The position numbers and the translations under genes are program-made. A DNA stretch of 64,000 bases, from positions 25,961 to 89,960 of the forward strand of contig NZ_JAGGPX010000037.1 of NCBI RefSeq assembly GCF_018613575.1. Reading direction: 5' to 3'. The notes under the pieces were generated by a model. The model saw only the letters and a program-made list of their open reading frames with translations, searched no databases and had not been told where the DNA came from. Positions 19,102-27,360 of the stretch are shown one piece after another. This DNA is from Planococcus sp. ISL-110. GTDB taxonomy: Bacteria; Bacillota; Bacilli; Bacillales_A; Planococcaceae. Within the stretch, counting starts at the first letter, position 1. Every line of letters begins with the position of its first letter.

Positions 19102-19186
19102 ACCACAAGGGGAGCTTTTGCTGAGAGTGAACAAATTGTTCTTACCCTTTGAACCTGTAAGTTAACACTTGCGCAGGGATGTGGAT
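19102..19186 (+). ncRNA. TPP riboswitch (thi box)
   Basis: Conserved blocks in order: ACAAGGGGAGC, GCTGAGA, ACCCTTTGAACCTG and a closing CGCAGGGATGTGG. These are the thiamin-pyrophosphate-sensing elements. It is followed at once by a terminator hairpin (19205-19235) and then by a thiamine transporter gene, so TPP binding should lower thiT transcription by termination. Confidence 0.95.
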
Positions 19187-19204
19187 GGAAACCGGCCCTT
19201 ACAA

Positions 19205-19236
19205 CGGCGCCAGGCTCTGTCCTGACGCCGTTTTTA
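19205..19236 (+). terminator. Riboswitch-controlled terminator
   Basis: ACGGCGccAGG and CCTgaCGCCGT arms followed by TTTTT, 20 bases after the riboswitch and before thiT. Confidence 0.85.
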
Positions 19237-19293
19237 ATATGGTTTTATTCACGGCCCTTCTGGTGATGTGCATAACACATTAAGGAGGAAGTC

Positions 19294-19869
19294 ATGAGAA
19301 ATAAAAAAGTATTGTTAATGATGGAAATTGCCATTTTTGCGGCTCTTGGATTTGTTCTGGATTTCATTTCGTTCCGGATGCCTCAAGGCGGTTCAGTCAG
19401 CCTGGTGATGATTCCGATTATATTGATCGCTTTCAGACGTGGAGTCGGTGCAGGCGTCCTGACCGGAATTCTGGTGGGGCTGCTGCAGATCGTTTCCGGA
19501 TTTATATCCGTGGCACCTTTGTCGTTTGGATTCGTCGTCATGCAGGTCATACTGGATTATCTTTTGGCATATGGAGTGGTCGGTCTGGCTGGCGTCATGC
19601 GCACAAAATATATGCAGCATGCACAAGCCAAGCAAACGGGCAAGATGCTCACGGCTATAGTGGTGGGAGTGCTGATTGCTTCTGCACTCCGCTATCTCGT
19701 TCATGTTGTTACGGGAATCCTGTTCTTCGGCATGTTTGCTGAAGGCAATGTGGTCATCTATTCAATGGTCTATAATGCCACTTACATGATTCCGGTGTTT
19801 CTGTTGGCTGCTTTTGTCTGTACTGCGCTTTTTGTGGCAGCACCGAAATTGGTGGATGCAGAAGCTTGA
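19294..19869 (+). CDS. thiT: ThiT, thiamine ECF transporter S component
   Basis: A 191-residue protein with about six hydrophobic helices, as in ThiT/YuaJ, the thiamine-binding subunit used by the shared energy-coupling-factor module. The start MRNKKVLLMMEIAIFAALGF and the RMPQGGSVSLVMIPI stretch between the first helices are typical. AAGGAGG precedes the ATG. Control by the upstream TPP riboswitch confirms thiamine as substrate. A weak hairpin with a T tract follows at 19876-19905. Confidence 0.94.
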   Translation: MRNKKVLLMMEIAIFAALGFVLDFISFRMPQGGSVSLVMIPIILIAFRRGVGAGVLTGILVGLLQIVSGFISVAPLSFGFVVMQVILDYLLAYGVVGLAGVMRTKYMQHAQAKQTGKMLTAIVVGVLIASALRYLVHVVTGILFFGMFAEGNVVIYSMVYNATYMIPVFLLAAFVCTALFVAAPKLVDAEA

Positions 19870-20002
19870 AATCTCGAAGGCTGTCCCTTGGCAGTCTTCT
19901 TTTTTATGCCCGGGTCCAAGAATAACGGGAACCGCCCAGGAGCCCAGGTTATCATTTTGTGGTATAATTCTTGAATAGAAAAGCTTGAAAGAAGGGTCAT
20001 TG

Positions 20003-20755
20003 ATGATAGCAACTACTGAAAAAGATATTGAAATGTTAAAAAAAGCCGGCCAGATGGTGGCTGAAATTCGGGAAGCGATGAAAGCGGCCACTAAAGCTGG
20101 AGTCACTACGAAGGAAATTGACGAGTTGGGCGGCAAACTATTCCATGAACTTGGTGGCGTTTCCGGTCCCAAGTCAGAATACGATTTTCCGGGATTCACA
20201 TGCATCAGCGTCAATGAAGAAGTGGCGCATGGCATTCCGGGCGACCGCACGATACAGGATGGGGATATTGTCAATATTGATGTCTCTGGTTCGTATCAAG
20301 GATTTTTCTCAGACACCGGAATTTCGTTTGTTGTAGGGGAAGGGCATGCGGATAAGGAAAGAATCTGTGCAGCGGCAGCTTCTGCGTTTGATCGTGCGAT
20401 GACAAAAGTCAAAGCTGGTGCAAAACTTAACCAAATCGGCAAGGCCGTCGAACGCGAAGCAAAAGAACAGGGCCTGTTCGTCATCAAGAATTTGACCGGG
20501 CATGGCATCGGAAAATCATTGCACGAAGCTCCTCAGCACATTTTAAATTATTATGATGCATGGGAAACGACCATCCTGAAAGAAGGCATGGTGCTGGCAG
20601 TAGAACCGTTTATCTCACAAAAGGCTGAGCATATTGTGGAATCAGGAGATGGCTGGACATTCATTACACCGGACCAGTCTTTGGTGGCGCAAATTGAGCA
20701 TACCGTGCTTGTCACAAAAGGCGAACCGATCCTGTTGACCAAATTGGATAAATAA
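20003..20755 (+). CDS. map: Methionine aminopeptidase, type I
   Basis: A 250-residue type I methionine aminopeptidase that removes initiator Met. Metal ligands are seen in NIDVSGSYQGFFSDTG (two Asp), the TGHGIG His, AVEPF (Glu) and the QIEHTVLV Glu. ATG 20003 lies 6 bases after GAAGGG. TATAAT at 19963-19968 is a likely -10 box. It stands alone with its own terminator, unlike the map copy of the ribosomal-protein operon, so it may be the second (MapB/YflG-like) paralogue. Confidence 0.9.
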   Translation: MIATTEKDIEMLKKAGQMVAEIREAMKAATKAGVTTKEIDELGGKLFHELGGVSGPKSEYDFPGFTCISVNEEVAHGIPGDRTIQDGDIVNIDVSGSYQGFFSDTGISFVVGEGHADKERICAAAASAFDRAMTKVKAGAKLNQIGKAVEREAKEQGLFVIKNLTGHGIGKSLHEAPQHILNYYDAWETTILKEGMVLAVEPFISQKAEHIVESGDGWTFITPDQSLVAQIEHTVLVTKGEPILLTKLDK

Positions 20756-20825
20756 AAACTGCGCAAGCAGACCTCAAGGGGATTCGGATGATTAGTCCGG
20801 ATCTCCTTTTATAATTTCCCGCAAA

Positions 20826-20870
20826 AAAACTGTGGACAATCTCGTTGGAATTGAGGTTGTCCACAGTTTT
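20826..20870. terminator. Bidirectional terminator between map and the TspO-like gene
   Basis: 14-bp perfect arms AAAACTGTGGACAA and TTGTCCACAGTTTT between convergent genes. Confidence 0.88.
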
Positions 20871-21603
20871 AATGAACTGCCTGTGCAGTCCTTTTTTTGA
20901 TTAATAAAATCCCGGTTAAAATGACGCCACTTAAGAACAGGGAGGCGGTTGTCACCAGCATTTCACCCGTACCGTGCTTGACGGCGATTCCGATGAATGC
21001 CCAGATAAAGACCAGGGCAAAAGGAATATCGGAGTGATGGAAACGGATATGCAGTGCCAGCGCAGTTGCCACTGTCAGCATGATTACGGTCCAAAGCTGA
21101 TCACTGAGGCCCCAGCCGCTCCAATTATAGTAGGTTAAGACAAAACTGATGTTGGCAATGGTTGCCACGCTGATCCAGCCCATGTTCACAGAAATCGGCA
21201 GCCGTTCGGAGAACGCTCTTTCCGAATTGCCGTATTGCAGATAAAGGGCGATTAACGCCACCAGGTAACCAAGCATTGCAGCAATTGACCAGGCAAAAAA
21301 TTCATAATGCCATAGCAGTAGCCAACTGATATTAAAGACGCAGCTTAAAATGAAGAATAAGGCAATCTTGCTTGAGGGGGTTTCTCCCTTTCTTAAACGC
21401 ACCCAGAAAGCGATGATCCAAACAGCCAGCAAAAGGTAGATGATGGACCAAATCGAAAATACATAACCGGCCGGGGTAAACAAGACCAAAAGCCGGTTAG
21501 AAATGTCGCCTGTGGTTTGGCCATTCAGCGGCAAGGTGTTTGCTAAAGTATTCATGACAATCACAGCGATAAAAGCGATCGTCATAAGCAAAATGCGAAT
21601 CAT
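20869..21603 (-). CDS. TspO/MBR-related membrane protein (YtaB-like)
   Basis: A 244-residue, strongly hydrophobic protein with seven or eight predicted helices and many Trp residues (for example TPAGYVFSIWSIIYLL and YYNWSGWGLS). The P-A-G-Y-x-F-x-I-W-x-I-I-Y segment is the mark of TspO-related proteins. These bind tetrapyrroles or related ligands in some organisms, but the role of this longer Bacillales form is not known. GGAGGG precedes the ATG. Divergent from pepF. Confidence 0.72.
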   Translation of the reverse strand: MIRILLMTIAFIAVIVMNTLANTLPLNGQTTGDISNRLLVLFTPAGYVFSIWSIIYLLLAVWIIAFWVRLRKGETPSSKIALFFILSCVFNISWLLLWHYEFFAWSIAAMLGYLVALIALYLQYGNSERAFSERLPISVNMGWISVATIANISFVLTYYNWSGWGLSDQLWTVIMLTVATALALHIRFHHSDIPFALVFIWAFIGIAVKHGTGEMLVTTASLFLSGVILTGILLIKKRTAQAVH

Positions 21604-21744
21604 GCGAAATCCCTCCTTCTTTTCAGTATAACGGTAGCCGTTTAAATCACCAAATATCCTTTTTTAAAAAATTCCCTAAAAATGGCGATAAGGTGAAGTG
21701 TTATTGGGCGAAGGGGAATATTGTTCCGGTTTAGGAAAGAAAAA

Positions 21745-21753
21745 TGATATACT
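21745..21753 (+). promoter_or_regulatory. Extended -10 promoter of pepF
   Basis: TGaTATACT, 45 bases ahead of the pepF start. No good -35 box is seen, which fits an extended -10 promoter. Confidence 0.5.
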
Positions 21754-21797
21754 AAAGAAGTATTTTTAGAAAATTTAGTTTACCAGGGGGCAGAATC

Positions 21798-23597
21798 ATG
21801 ACAGTTAAATTTCCGGAAGCATGGGATTTAGATACGTTATTTCCAGGAGGCAGCGAATCGCAGGAATTGCGCCTACATATGAATGAGGCAGTAGCGAAGC
21901 TTTCTGAATTTGAAGAGCTGGTAGGCAAGTTTGAAGTGCCGACAGCAAAAGAGGACGCCCGAACAGTAGCCAGCTTGCTTGAACAGATGAGCGGTGTGAT
22001 GCGGCATCTTAGCCAATCCGGTGCCTTTATCGGCTGTCTGATGGCTCAGAATACGCAAGATAAAAAAGCAGGAGTTCTGGAAAGCGAAGCATCTTCTCTC
22101 TCGGCGCGTTTCCAAAACTCTTTCCAGAAAATCCAACAGGATTTGTCGAAGACGGAAGATGGCGTTTGGACAGAGTTGTTGACTGATGACTCTTTGCGTG
22201 ACTTCAGCTTTATCTTGAACGAATGGCGCGACGAAGCAAAGATGATGCTGTCTGAAAAAGAAGAAAGCGTGATCACAGCTTTAAGCGTTGACGGTTACCA
22301 TGGCTGGAGCCAGTTATACGACATGCTGGTCGGAGAGATCTCCGTGACCGTTACTGTGGATGGTGAATCAAAATCGTTATCAGTGGGGCAGGCGAATAAC
22401 TTAAGCTCACACAAAGATGCTGCGGTCCGTCAGGAAGCCTACGAAAAACTGGAAGAGGCCTGGACGGATAAAGAGGAATTTTTCGCAAAAACGCTGAATT
22501 CCATCGCTGGCTTCCGTCTGGAAACCTATAAAAAGCGTGGGTGGGACAATCCCCTCAAAGAGCCATTGCACATCAACCGTATGAAACAGGAAACACTCGA
22601 TGCCATGTGGGGAGCTATCAGCAATAACAAGCAGCCTTTCGTCAACTATTTAAACCAAAAAGGCAAACTTCTCGGAAAAGATGGACTGGACTGGTACGAT
22701 GTTGATGCACCAGTGACCGAAAGCACACAGCGGTTTTCCTATCAGGAAGGGGCCGAGTTTATCCTTAAGCAGTTTGGTAAGTTCGGGCCTGAACTGGAGC
22801 AATTTGCACAGCAGGCATTCGAAAAAGGCTGGATTGAAGCAGAAGATCGTCCGAACAAACGACCGGGCGGATTTTGCACCGGATTGCCGTTAAGTGAGGA
22901 ATCACGGATTTTCATGACTTACAGTGGATCGATGTCCAACGTAGCGACATTGGCCCATGAACTCGGGCACGCGTTTCATACCTATGCGCTGCAACCAGTC
23001 CATGCTCTGAACCGGTCGTACGCGATGAATGTTGCCGAAACGGCATCTACATTCGCTGAAATGATTGTGGCAGATGCGGCGGTGAAAAATGCGCAGTCCA
23101 AGGAAGAGAAAATCGCTTTGCTGGAAGACAAAGTCCAGCGCAGTGTAGCCTTCTTCATGAATATCCACTCGCGTTTCCTTTTTGAAACTCGTTTCTATGA
23201 AGAGCGCAAAAAAGGTGTCGTTCCTGCAGCCAGGTTAAATGAATTGATGGAGCAGGCGCAAACAGAAGGGTTTTCCGGTGGTTTGGCATCAACACATCCG
23301 CATTTCTGGGCATCCAAGCTCCATTTCTATATTACTTATGTACCATTTTACAATTTCCCTTATACCTTCGGCTATTTATTCTCGTTGAGTGTTTATGCAA
23401 AAGCCTTAGAAGTGGGGAGCGGCTTTGAAGAGAAATATTTGGCTTTGCTTCGTGATACAGCGGTGATGTCAGCAGAAGACCTGGCCATGAAGCATTTGGG
23501 CGAGGATATCACTCAACAGGCTTTCTGGGAAAAAGGAATCGCTTTATGTGTCCAGGATGCCGAGGAATTCATTTCGCTGACATCTACTGAGGCCTAG
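21798..23597 (+). CDS. pepF: Oligoendopeptidase F (M3 family)
   Basis: A 599-residue M3B metallopeptidase that cuts short peptides in the cytoplasm. The zinc motif HELGH sits in TLAHELGHAFHTYAL, and the third ligand lies in NVAETASTFAEM. Length is typical for the family. GGGGGCAG precedes the ATG. The stop is one base from the next gene, so the GNAT gene is probably cotranscribed. Confidence 0.92.
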   Translation: MTVKFPEAWDLDTLFPGGSESQELRLHMNEAVAKLSEFEELVGKFEVPTAKEDARTVASLLEQMSGVMRHLSQSGAFIGCLMAQNTQDKKAGVLESEASSLSARFQNSFQKIQQDLSKTEDGVWTELLTDDSLRDFSFILNEWRDEAKMMLSEKEESVITALSVDGYHGWSQLYDMLVGEISVTVTVDGESKSLSVGQANNLSSHKDAAVRQEAYEKLEEAWTDKEEFFAKTLNSIAGFRLETYKKRGWDNPLKEPLHINRMKQETLDAMWGAISNNKQPFVNYLNQKGKLLGKDGLDWYDVDAPVTESTQRFSYQEGAEFILKQFGKFGPELEQFAQQAFEKGWIEAEDRPNKRPGGFCTGLPLSEESRIFMTYSGSMSNVATLAHELGHAFHTYALQPVHALNRSYAMNVAETASTFAEMIVADAAVKNAQSKEEKIALLEDKVQRSVAFFMNIHSRFLFETRFYEERKKGVVPAARLNELMEQAQTEGFSGGLASTHPHFWASKLHFYITYVPFYNFPYTFGYLFSLSVYAKALEVGSGFEEKYLALLRDTAVMSAEDLAMKHLGEDITQQAFWEKGIALCVQDAEEFISLTSTEA

Positions 23598-23598
23598 T

Positions 23599-24147
23599 AT
23601 GAACTTGCTTTTCGAGGGACAGACTTGTTACCTGCGCAGTTTAACAGTGGAAGATGCAGAAGAGATGGTGCAATTGCTGCTGCGAAACCGGGATTATTGG
23701 TCTGTGTATGAACCGCGTCACCGGGACAGTTATTTTTCAGCAGCCGTTCAGCGGGAAAAAATACGGGAATCGATCTACCAGGCGAGAGAAAACCGGGAAT
23801 ATAGCGTGGGGATTTATGAGCATGATACCAATAAGCTGATTGGCCACATTTCTGTTTACAGCGTGAAACGTATGCCTTTTTTAAGTGCTTTGGTCGGCTA
23901 TTCCATCGATGAAGTTTATGTCGGCAAGGGGATTGCGACGGAAGCGGTGAAGTTGATGACTGTCTTCGGTTTTGAACAGCTTCGCCTTCACCGGATCGAG
24001 GCCTATGTTTCTCCGGAGAATGTCGGCTCAATCCGGGTATTGGAGAAGACCGGTTTTCGTCAGGAAGGTTTGTTGAAGGAGTTTCTTTATATAAATGGCG
24101 AATGGAAAGACCATTATTATTATGCGATGGTTGAGCAAGAGTTTTGA
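23599..24147 (+). CDS. GNAT N-acetyltransferase (RimJ/RimL-like)
   Basis: A 182-residue acetyl-CoA-dependent acetyltransferase. The family signs are YLRSLTVEDAEEM at the start, the acetyl-CoA loop VGKGIATEAVKLM, and the C-terminal RVLEKTGFRQEGLLKEFLYINGEW that marks RimJ/RimL-type proteins acting on protein N-termini. The actual substrate cannot be told. It starts one base after the pepF stop and has no own ribosome site beyond the pepF tail, so it probably depends on coupling. Confidence 0.83.
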   Translation: MNLLFEGQTCYLRSLTVEDAEEMVQLLLRNRDYWSVYEPRHRDSYFSAAVQREKIRESIYQARENREYSVGIYEHDTNKLIGHISVYSVKRMPFLSALVGYSIDEVYVGKGIATEAVKLMTVFGFEQLRLHRIEAYVSPENVGSIRVLEKTGFRQEGLLKEFLYINGEWKDHYYYAMVEQEF

Positions 24148-24234
24148 AAGGGCAAGGCCACCTATAAAAAATGGTGGAAAGAGATGCAGCGCTGGTTTGA
24201 ATCTTGAATAAAAGTGGAGGAAGGTGCTTAATGG

Positions 24235-24717
24235 ATGAATAAAGAAAAACTGTTCTCTTATCATAAATGGGCGACACTGGCTTGCTTGGAGCACGTTCAA
24301 ACTTTTGGCGAGGACATTTACCGGAAAGAAGGAGTGAATTCTTTTGCTTCGATACAAGCGACAGTGGAGCATGTGATTGGAGTGGAAAAACTGTGGCTGC
24401 TTCGGATGGCCGGTGTATCCAAGGCGGCATTCGAGCATTTTGATGTGGAAACCACTGAAAAAGCAATTGAAGCCTTTATGCTGCTGCATGCGGAAATGGA
24501 ATTGTTTTTTGCTTCTTTATCAGAGCAGCAGTGGCAGGAAACGCTCGATTACCAGAATATGCGTGGAGATGATTTTTCCACGACAAGGGAAGAGATGCTG
24601 TTTACCGTTGTCAATCATGCCAGCTATCATAGAGGCCAGATCACTTCTTTTCTTCGGCAGTTCGGCAAAGAGGGAACAACGCTCGATTATATTTATTACC
24701 AAAAACAAAACCGCTGA
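24235..24717 (+). CDS. DinB-family four-helix protein
   Basis: A 160-residue DinB/YfiT-fold protein. Three candidate metal ligands are present: His in VEHVIGVEKLWL, and two His in NHASYHRGQITSFLR. Members include thiol-dependent transferases (bacillithiol or similar), but many have no known function. GGAGGAAGG lies before ATG 24235. The stop is inside the terminator hairpin shared with ytiB. Confidence 0.82.
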   Translation: MNKEKLFSYHKWATLACLEHVQTFGEDIYRKEGVNSFASIQATVEHVIGVEKLWLLRMAGVSKAAFEHFDVETTEKAIEAFMLLHAEMELFFASLSEQQWQETLDYQNMRGDDFSTTREEMLFTVVNHASYHRGQITSFLRQFGKEGTTLDYIYYQKQNR

Positions 24718-24735
24718 GAATTTCTCAGCGGTTTT
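24707..24735. terminator. Bidirectional terminator holding both stop codons
   Basis: Arms AAAACCGCTGAGAA and TTCTCAGCGGTTTT. The TGA of the DinB gene lies in one arm and the TGA of the convergent ytiB gene lies in the other. Confidence 0.9.
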
Positions 24736-25291
24736 CGTTTCCATTGACGACAACATCCAGTTTACCTGTGGTTGGATCAATGACCAGGCCATGGACGGGA
24801 ACTGTGCTGTCCAGCAAAGGATGGTTTCGGACCATGTTGACACTGTAAGCGACACTTTCTGTCACATCATCAAATCCACGGAGCCAGCCTTTCAAGTCAA
24901 CTCCGGAATACTCCATCATGTCTATGGTCTTTTCGTCTACGCCGCGTTTTTTCATCTTCTCAAGCATTTCTTCGGGTTTAATGGAAGACATGCCACAGTC
25001 GTGGTGTCCGATAATATAGATTTCATCTGCATTCAATTCGTACACGGCTACAAGCAGGCTGCGCATAATTCCACCGAACGGGTGGTTGATGACAGCCCCG
25101 GCACTTTTGACGATTTTCACATCGCCATTTTTAAAATTCATCGCTTTTGGCAGCATTTCAAAAAGGCGCGTATCCATGCATGTCAAAATGACAACTTTCT
25201 TATCAGGAAACTTGGTGGTTATAAACTCTTCATAACGCTTTTCCTTCACAAAATCTTCGTTATACTCTAGGATTTCATCTAATAAAGCCAT
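24725..25291 (-). CDS. ytiB: Beta-class carbonic anhydrase (YtiB)
   Basis: A 188-residue beta carbonic anhydrase interconverting CO2 and bicarbonate. Zinc ligands fit Cys38 (ILTCMDTR, with Asp40), His96 and Cys99 (IIGHHDCGM). The short length and the start MALLDEILEYN match YtiB. GGGGGGAATATA precedes the ATG on the minus strand. Confidence 0.9.
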   Translation of the reverse strand: MALLDEILEYNEDFVKEKRYEEFITTKFPDKKVVILTCMDTRLFEMLPKAMNFKNGDVKIVKSAGAVINHPFGGIMRSLLVAVYELNADEIYIIGHHDCGMSSIKPEEMLEKMKKRGVDEKTIDMMEYSGVDLKGWLRGFDDVTESVAYSVNMVRNHPLLDSTVPVHGLVIDPTTGKLDVVVNGNENR

Positions 25292-25698
25292 TATATTCCC
25301 CCCTTTATCGACTTGTACCTTTTCAGTTTAATCCAAATTTCTGAAAAAGACGAATTGAAATCGTTACTTTTAATAAAAACAGGAAAAAGGTCATTTATAT
25401 CAGTTGAATTTAAGAATGATCATTTTGTATACGGCGCCAGAGCTAAGTTAGTTACTTAGCAAAAAGAGAGCTTATGTGTTCCGTTCTCACATTGGAAGAG
25501 ATGAGCGCAACGGCAAAGACGGCTGCAAAATATTATCAGTTAAAGATTAGTAGTTCAACTAATATAGCATCAACTTTTATGACTAGCGCTGTACATTTGC
25601 AGAAGCTGGTTCTTGAAAGACCTTTCCATCACAACAGGCTTTCCGGTAAAGCAAAAACTTAGGACAGCCCGTTTGGTTTGCGTTCAGCCTATCTTTGT
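25292..25698. other. Intergenic stretch with no supported gene
   Basis: About 400 bases upstream of ytiB and beyond the repeats that follow mreBH. A 62-codon open frame on the plus strand (25474) has no convincing ribosome site and no recognisable product. The AT-rich part near 25320-25400 may hold the ytiB promoter, but I cannot point to clear boxes. Confidence 0.4.
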
Positions 25699-25820
25699 TG
25701 TCCAGACTCCAGCGCCCAGATTCTAGGGTCATAAGCCACTCTGGCAGTGCGGCAAAGAACGCCGCTTCGCCAGACCGTCTTATGCCCATCGAACCTACAC
25801 GGGCGCTTACACTTTTCTTT
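25699..25820 (-). repeat. Structured dispersed repeat, type A
   Basis: Full-length copy on the minus strand, beginning AAAGAAAAGTGTAAGCGCCC and ending GGGCGCTGGAGTCTGGACA. Arms AGCGCCC/GGGCGCT, CATAAG/CTTATG, TCTGGC/GCCAGA and GCGGC/GCCGC all pair exactly, giving one long hairpin closed by an outer stem. It follows directly behind the type B copy (25820-25939), head to tail. Confidence 0.85.
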
Positions 25821-25939
25821 GTCCAGACTCGAGCAGCCAGCCCCTCGAGTCGCTTCAGTCTTACATGTAATGGCAACGAACGCCATTACATGTAAGGCTT
25901 CCAGTGCTTGTCGGTACTAAAGGGCTTCTTGCGCTTTTC
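25820..25939 (-). repeat. Structured dispersed repeat, type B
   Basis: Minus-strand copy beginning GAAAAGCGCAAG four bases after the mreBH stop and ending CGAGTCTGGACA. The ends match type A, but the centre is a different hairpin with perfect 15-bp arms (CTTACATGTAATGGC and GCCATTACATGTAAG) around a 7-base loop. Confidence 0.82.
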
Positions 25940-25943
25940 GGTT

Positions 25944-26951
25944 TTAACGCGACATTTTCTCCAGCTGTTTGATCATGCCAAGCGATAGTCCTGTTCCAAT
26001 AGCAACAGACTCTAAAGGCTGCGGAGCGATATGGACAGGGACCGAAATTTCTTTCGACAGCCATTCCTGCATGCCTTTCAGCAATGCGCCGCCTCCTGAA
26101 ATGACAACTCCTTGATCGACCATGTCGCCCGACAGTTCAGCCGGGCAATTTTCCAAGGTTGCGCGAATACATTCCAGAATAGCGGACAACGATTCCTTCA
26201 GCGCTTCCTGTGTTTCAAAAGAACTCAAAGAGATGGTTTTCGGCAGTCCGGTCATGATGTCACGGCCGCGGATTTCCATCTTCACAACTTCATGGGGAAC
26301 GGGCGCGTAGCCAATTTCCTTTTTGATGTTTTCGGCAGTGCGTTCGCCGATCAGGACATTATAATGTTTGCGAACGAAGTGAATGATGTCTTCATCCATG
26401 CGATCGCCTGCTATTTTGACCGTGTTAGAAGAAACCACTCCACCAAAGGAAATGATGCCGACTTCTGTAGTGCCGCCGCCAATATCCACGATAACGCTCG
26501 CAACCGGTTCACTGATGGGCAGATCTGCACCTATAGCCGCCGCTACGGTTTCTTCGATCAAGTGGACGGTCTTAGCGCCGCTTTGCTTTACTGCATCGTG
26601 AATGGCCCGGCGCTCGACTGTCGTGGCACCAGAAGGTGTACAAACCATGACATTGGGTTTCCGGAAAGCGCTTCCCAGTTGCTTTGCCGCTCTTTGCATA
26701 ATGATTTTCAAAAGGTCCCTTGTTACATCGAAATCTGCAATGACGCCGTCTTTTAAGGGGCGGATGACTAAAATGGAATCTGGAGCTTTGCCTAGCATTG
26801 CTTTTGCTTCATTGCCGATGGCCAAGACAGCCCGGGTTTTCGCATCCAATGCAACCACGGAAGGTTCATTGATGATGATGCCTTTCGCTTTTGTATAAAC
26901 CAATATATTCGCGGTGCCTAAATCGATACCGATATCTGTTGCAGAAAACAT
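25944..26951 (-). CDS. mreBH: MreBH, actin-like cell-shape protein
   Basis: A 335-residue MreB-family protein that forms membrane-attached filaments guiding lateral wall synthesis. Actin-fold motifs: [13 protein letters not shown] (phosphate 1), [19 protein letters not shown] (phosphate 2) and [10 protein letters not shown] (adenosine). A monocistronic gene with the start [15 protein letters not shown] fits MreBH better than MreB (next to mreCD) or Mbl. ATG 26951 follows AGGAGG. The longer open frame to 27029 lacks support. Confidence 0.9.
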   Translation of the reverse strand: MFSATDIGIDLGTANILVYTKAKGIIINEPSVVALDAKTRAVLAIGNEAKAMLGKAPDSILVIRPLKDGVIADFDVTRDLLKIIMQRAAKQLGSAFRKPNVMVCTPSGATTVERRAIHDAVKQSGAKTVHLIEETVAAAIGADLPISEPVASVIVDIGGGTTEVGIISFGGVVSSNTVKIAGDRMDEDIIHFVRKHYNVLIGERTAENIKKEIGYAPVPHEVVKMEIRGRDIMTGLPKTISLSSFETQEALKESLSAILECIRATLENCPAELSGDMVDQGVVISGGGALLKGMQEWLSKEISVPVHIAPQPLESVAIGTGLSLGMIKQLEKMSR

Positions 26952-27096
26952 ACATGAATTCCTCCTATGAATAAAGACGCTGATTATTAAGAACTTTACC
27001 ATTATGCAAGAGTGAGCGAAAGAGCCCAAGGGACCTAAAGGACAGAGAAATGGATAAAATATTCAGGTTTTACATGGCGTCTGGAGCAGAGAACGT

Positions 27097-27128
27097 AAAA
27101 ACCGGCTTCTAATGAAGAAGCCGGTTTT
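27097..27128. terminator. Terminator of the 46-aa membrane protein gene
   Basis: AAAACCGGCTTCT and AGAAGCCGGTTTT arms with a 4-base loop, read on the minus strand just after the small gene. Confidence 0.8.
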
Positions 27129-27134
27129 CATCAC

Positions 27135-27275
27135 TTAGTATTTTTTTTCAGGAATCGGATCTACATGCTCCGCATCGTGCGAATTCAGTTCTTTTCCAAC
27201 AAAGTGAAGAAGCGTAAAGAAAAATATGAAAATTACGACCATGAAGCCGAGTGTTACAGTAATGCCATAAAACAT
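27135..27275 (-). CDS. Small single-pass membrane protein (46 aa)
   Basis: A 46-codon gene with GAGAGGAG ahead of the ATG and a terminator behind the stop. The product starts MFYGITVTLGFMVVIFIFFF, one strong transmembrane helix, then a short hydrophilic tail with several His and acidic residues (NSHDAEHVDP). I do not recognise the family. The helix plus His/Asp tail could suit a small accessory subunit of a membrane complex, but nothing nearby supports one. Confidence 0.68.
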   Translation of the reverse strand: MFYGITVTLGFMVVIFIFFFTLLHFVGKELNSHDAEHVDPIPEKKY

Positions 27276-27360
27276 AATGATAACTCCTCTCTAAATTGTA
27301 ATTATCAATGTTTAGTATACATGACTTTAGCGGAAAAAATAAGTGTCGAATTATCGATAC

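Noticed and set aside
25474..25662. 62-codon plus-strand open frame between ytiB and the repeats
   Set aside because: No convincing ribosome site, no recognisable domain, and the 3' part runs toward repeat-flanking DNA.
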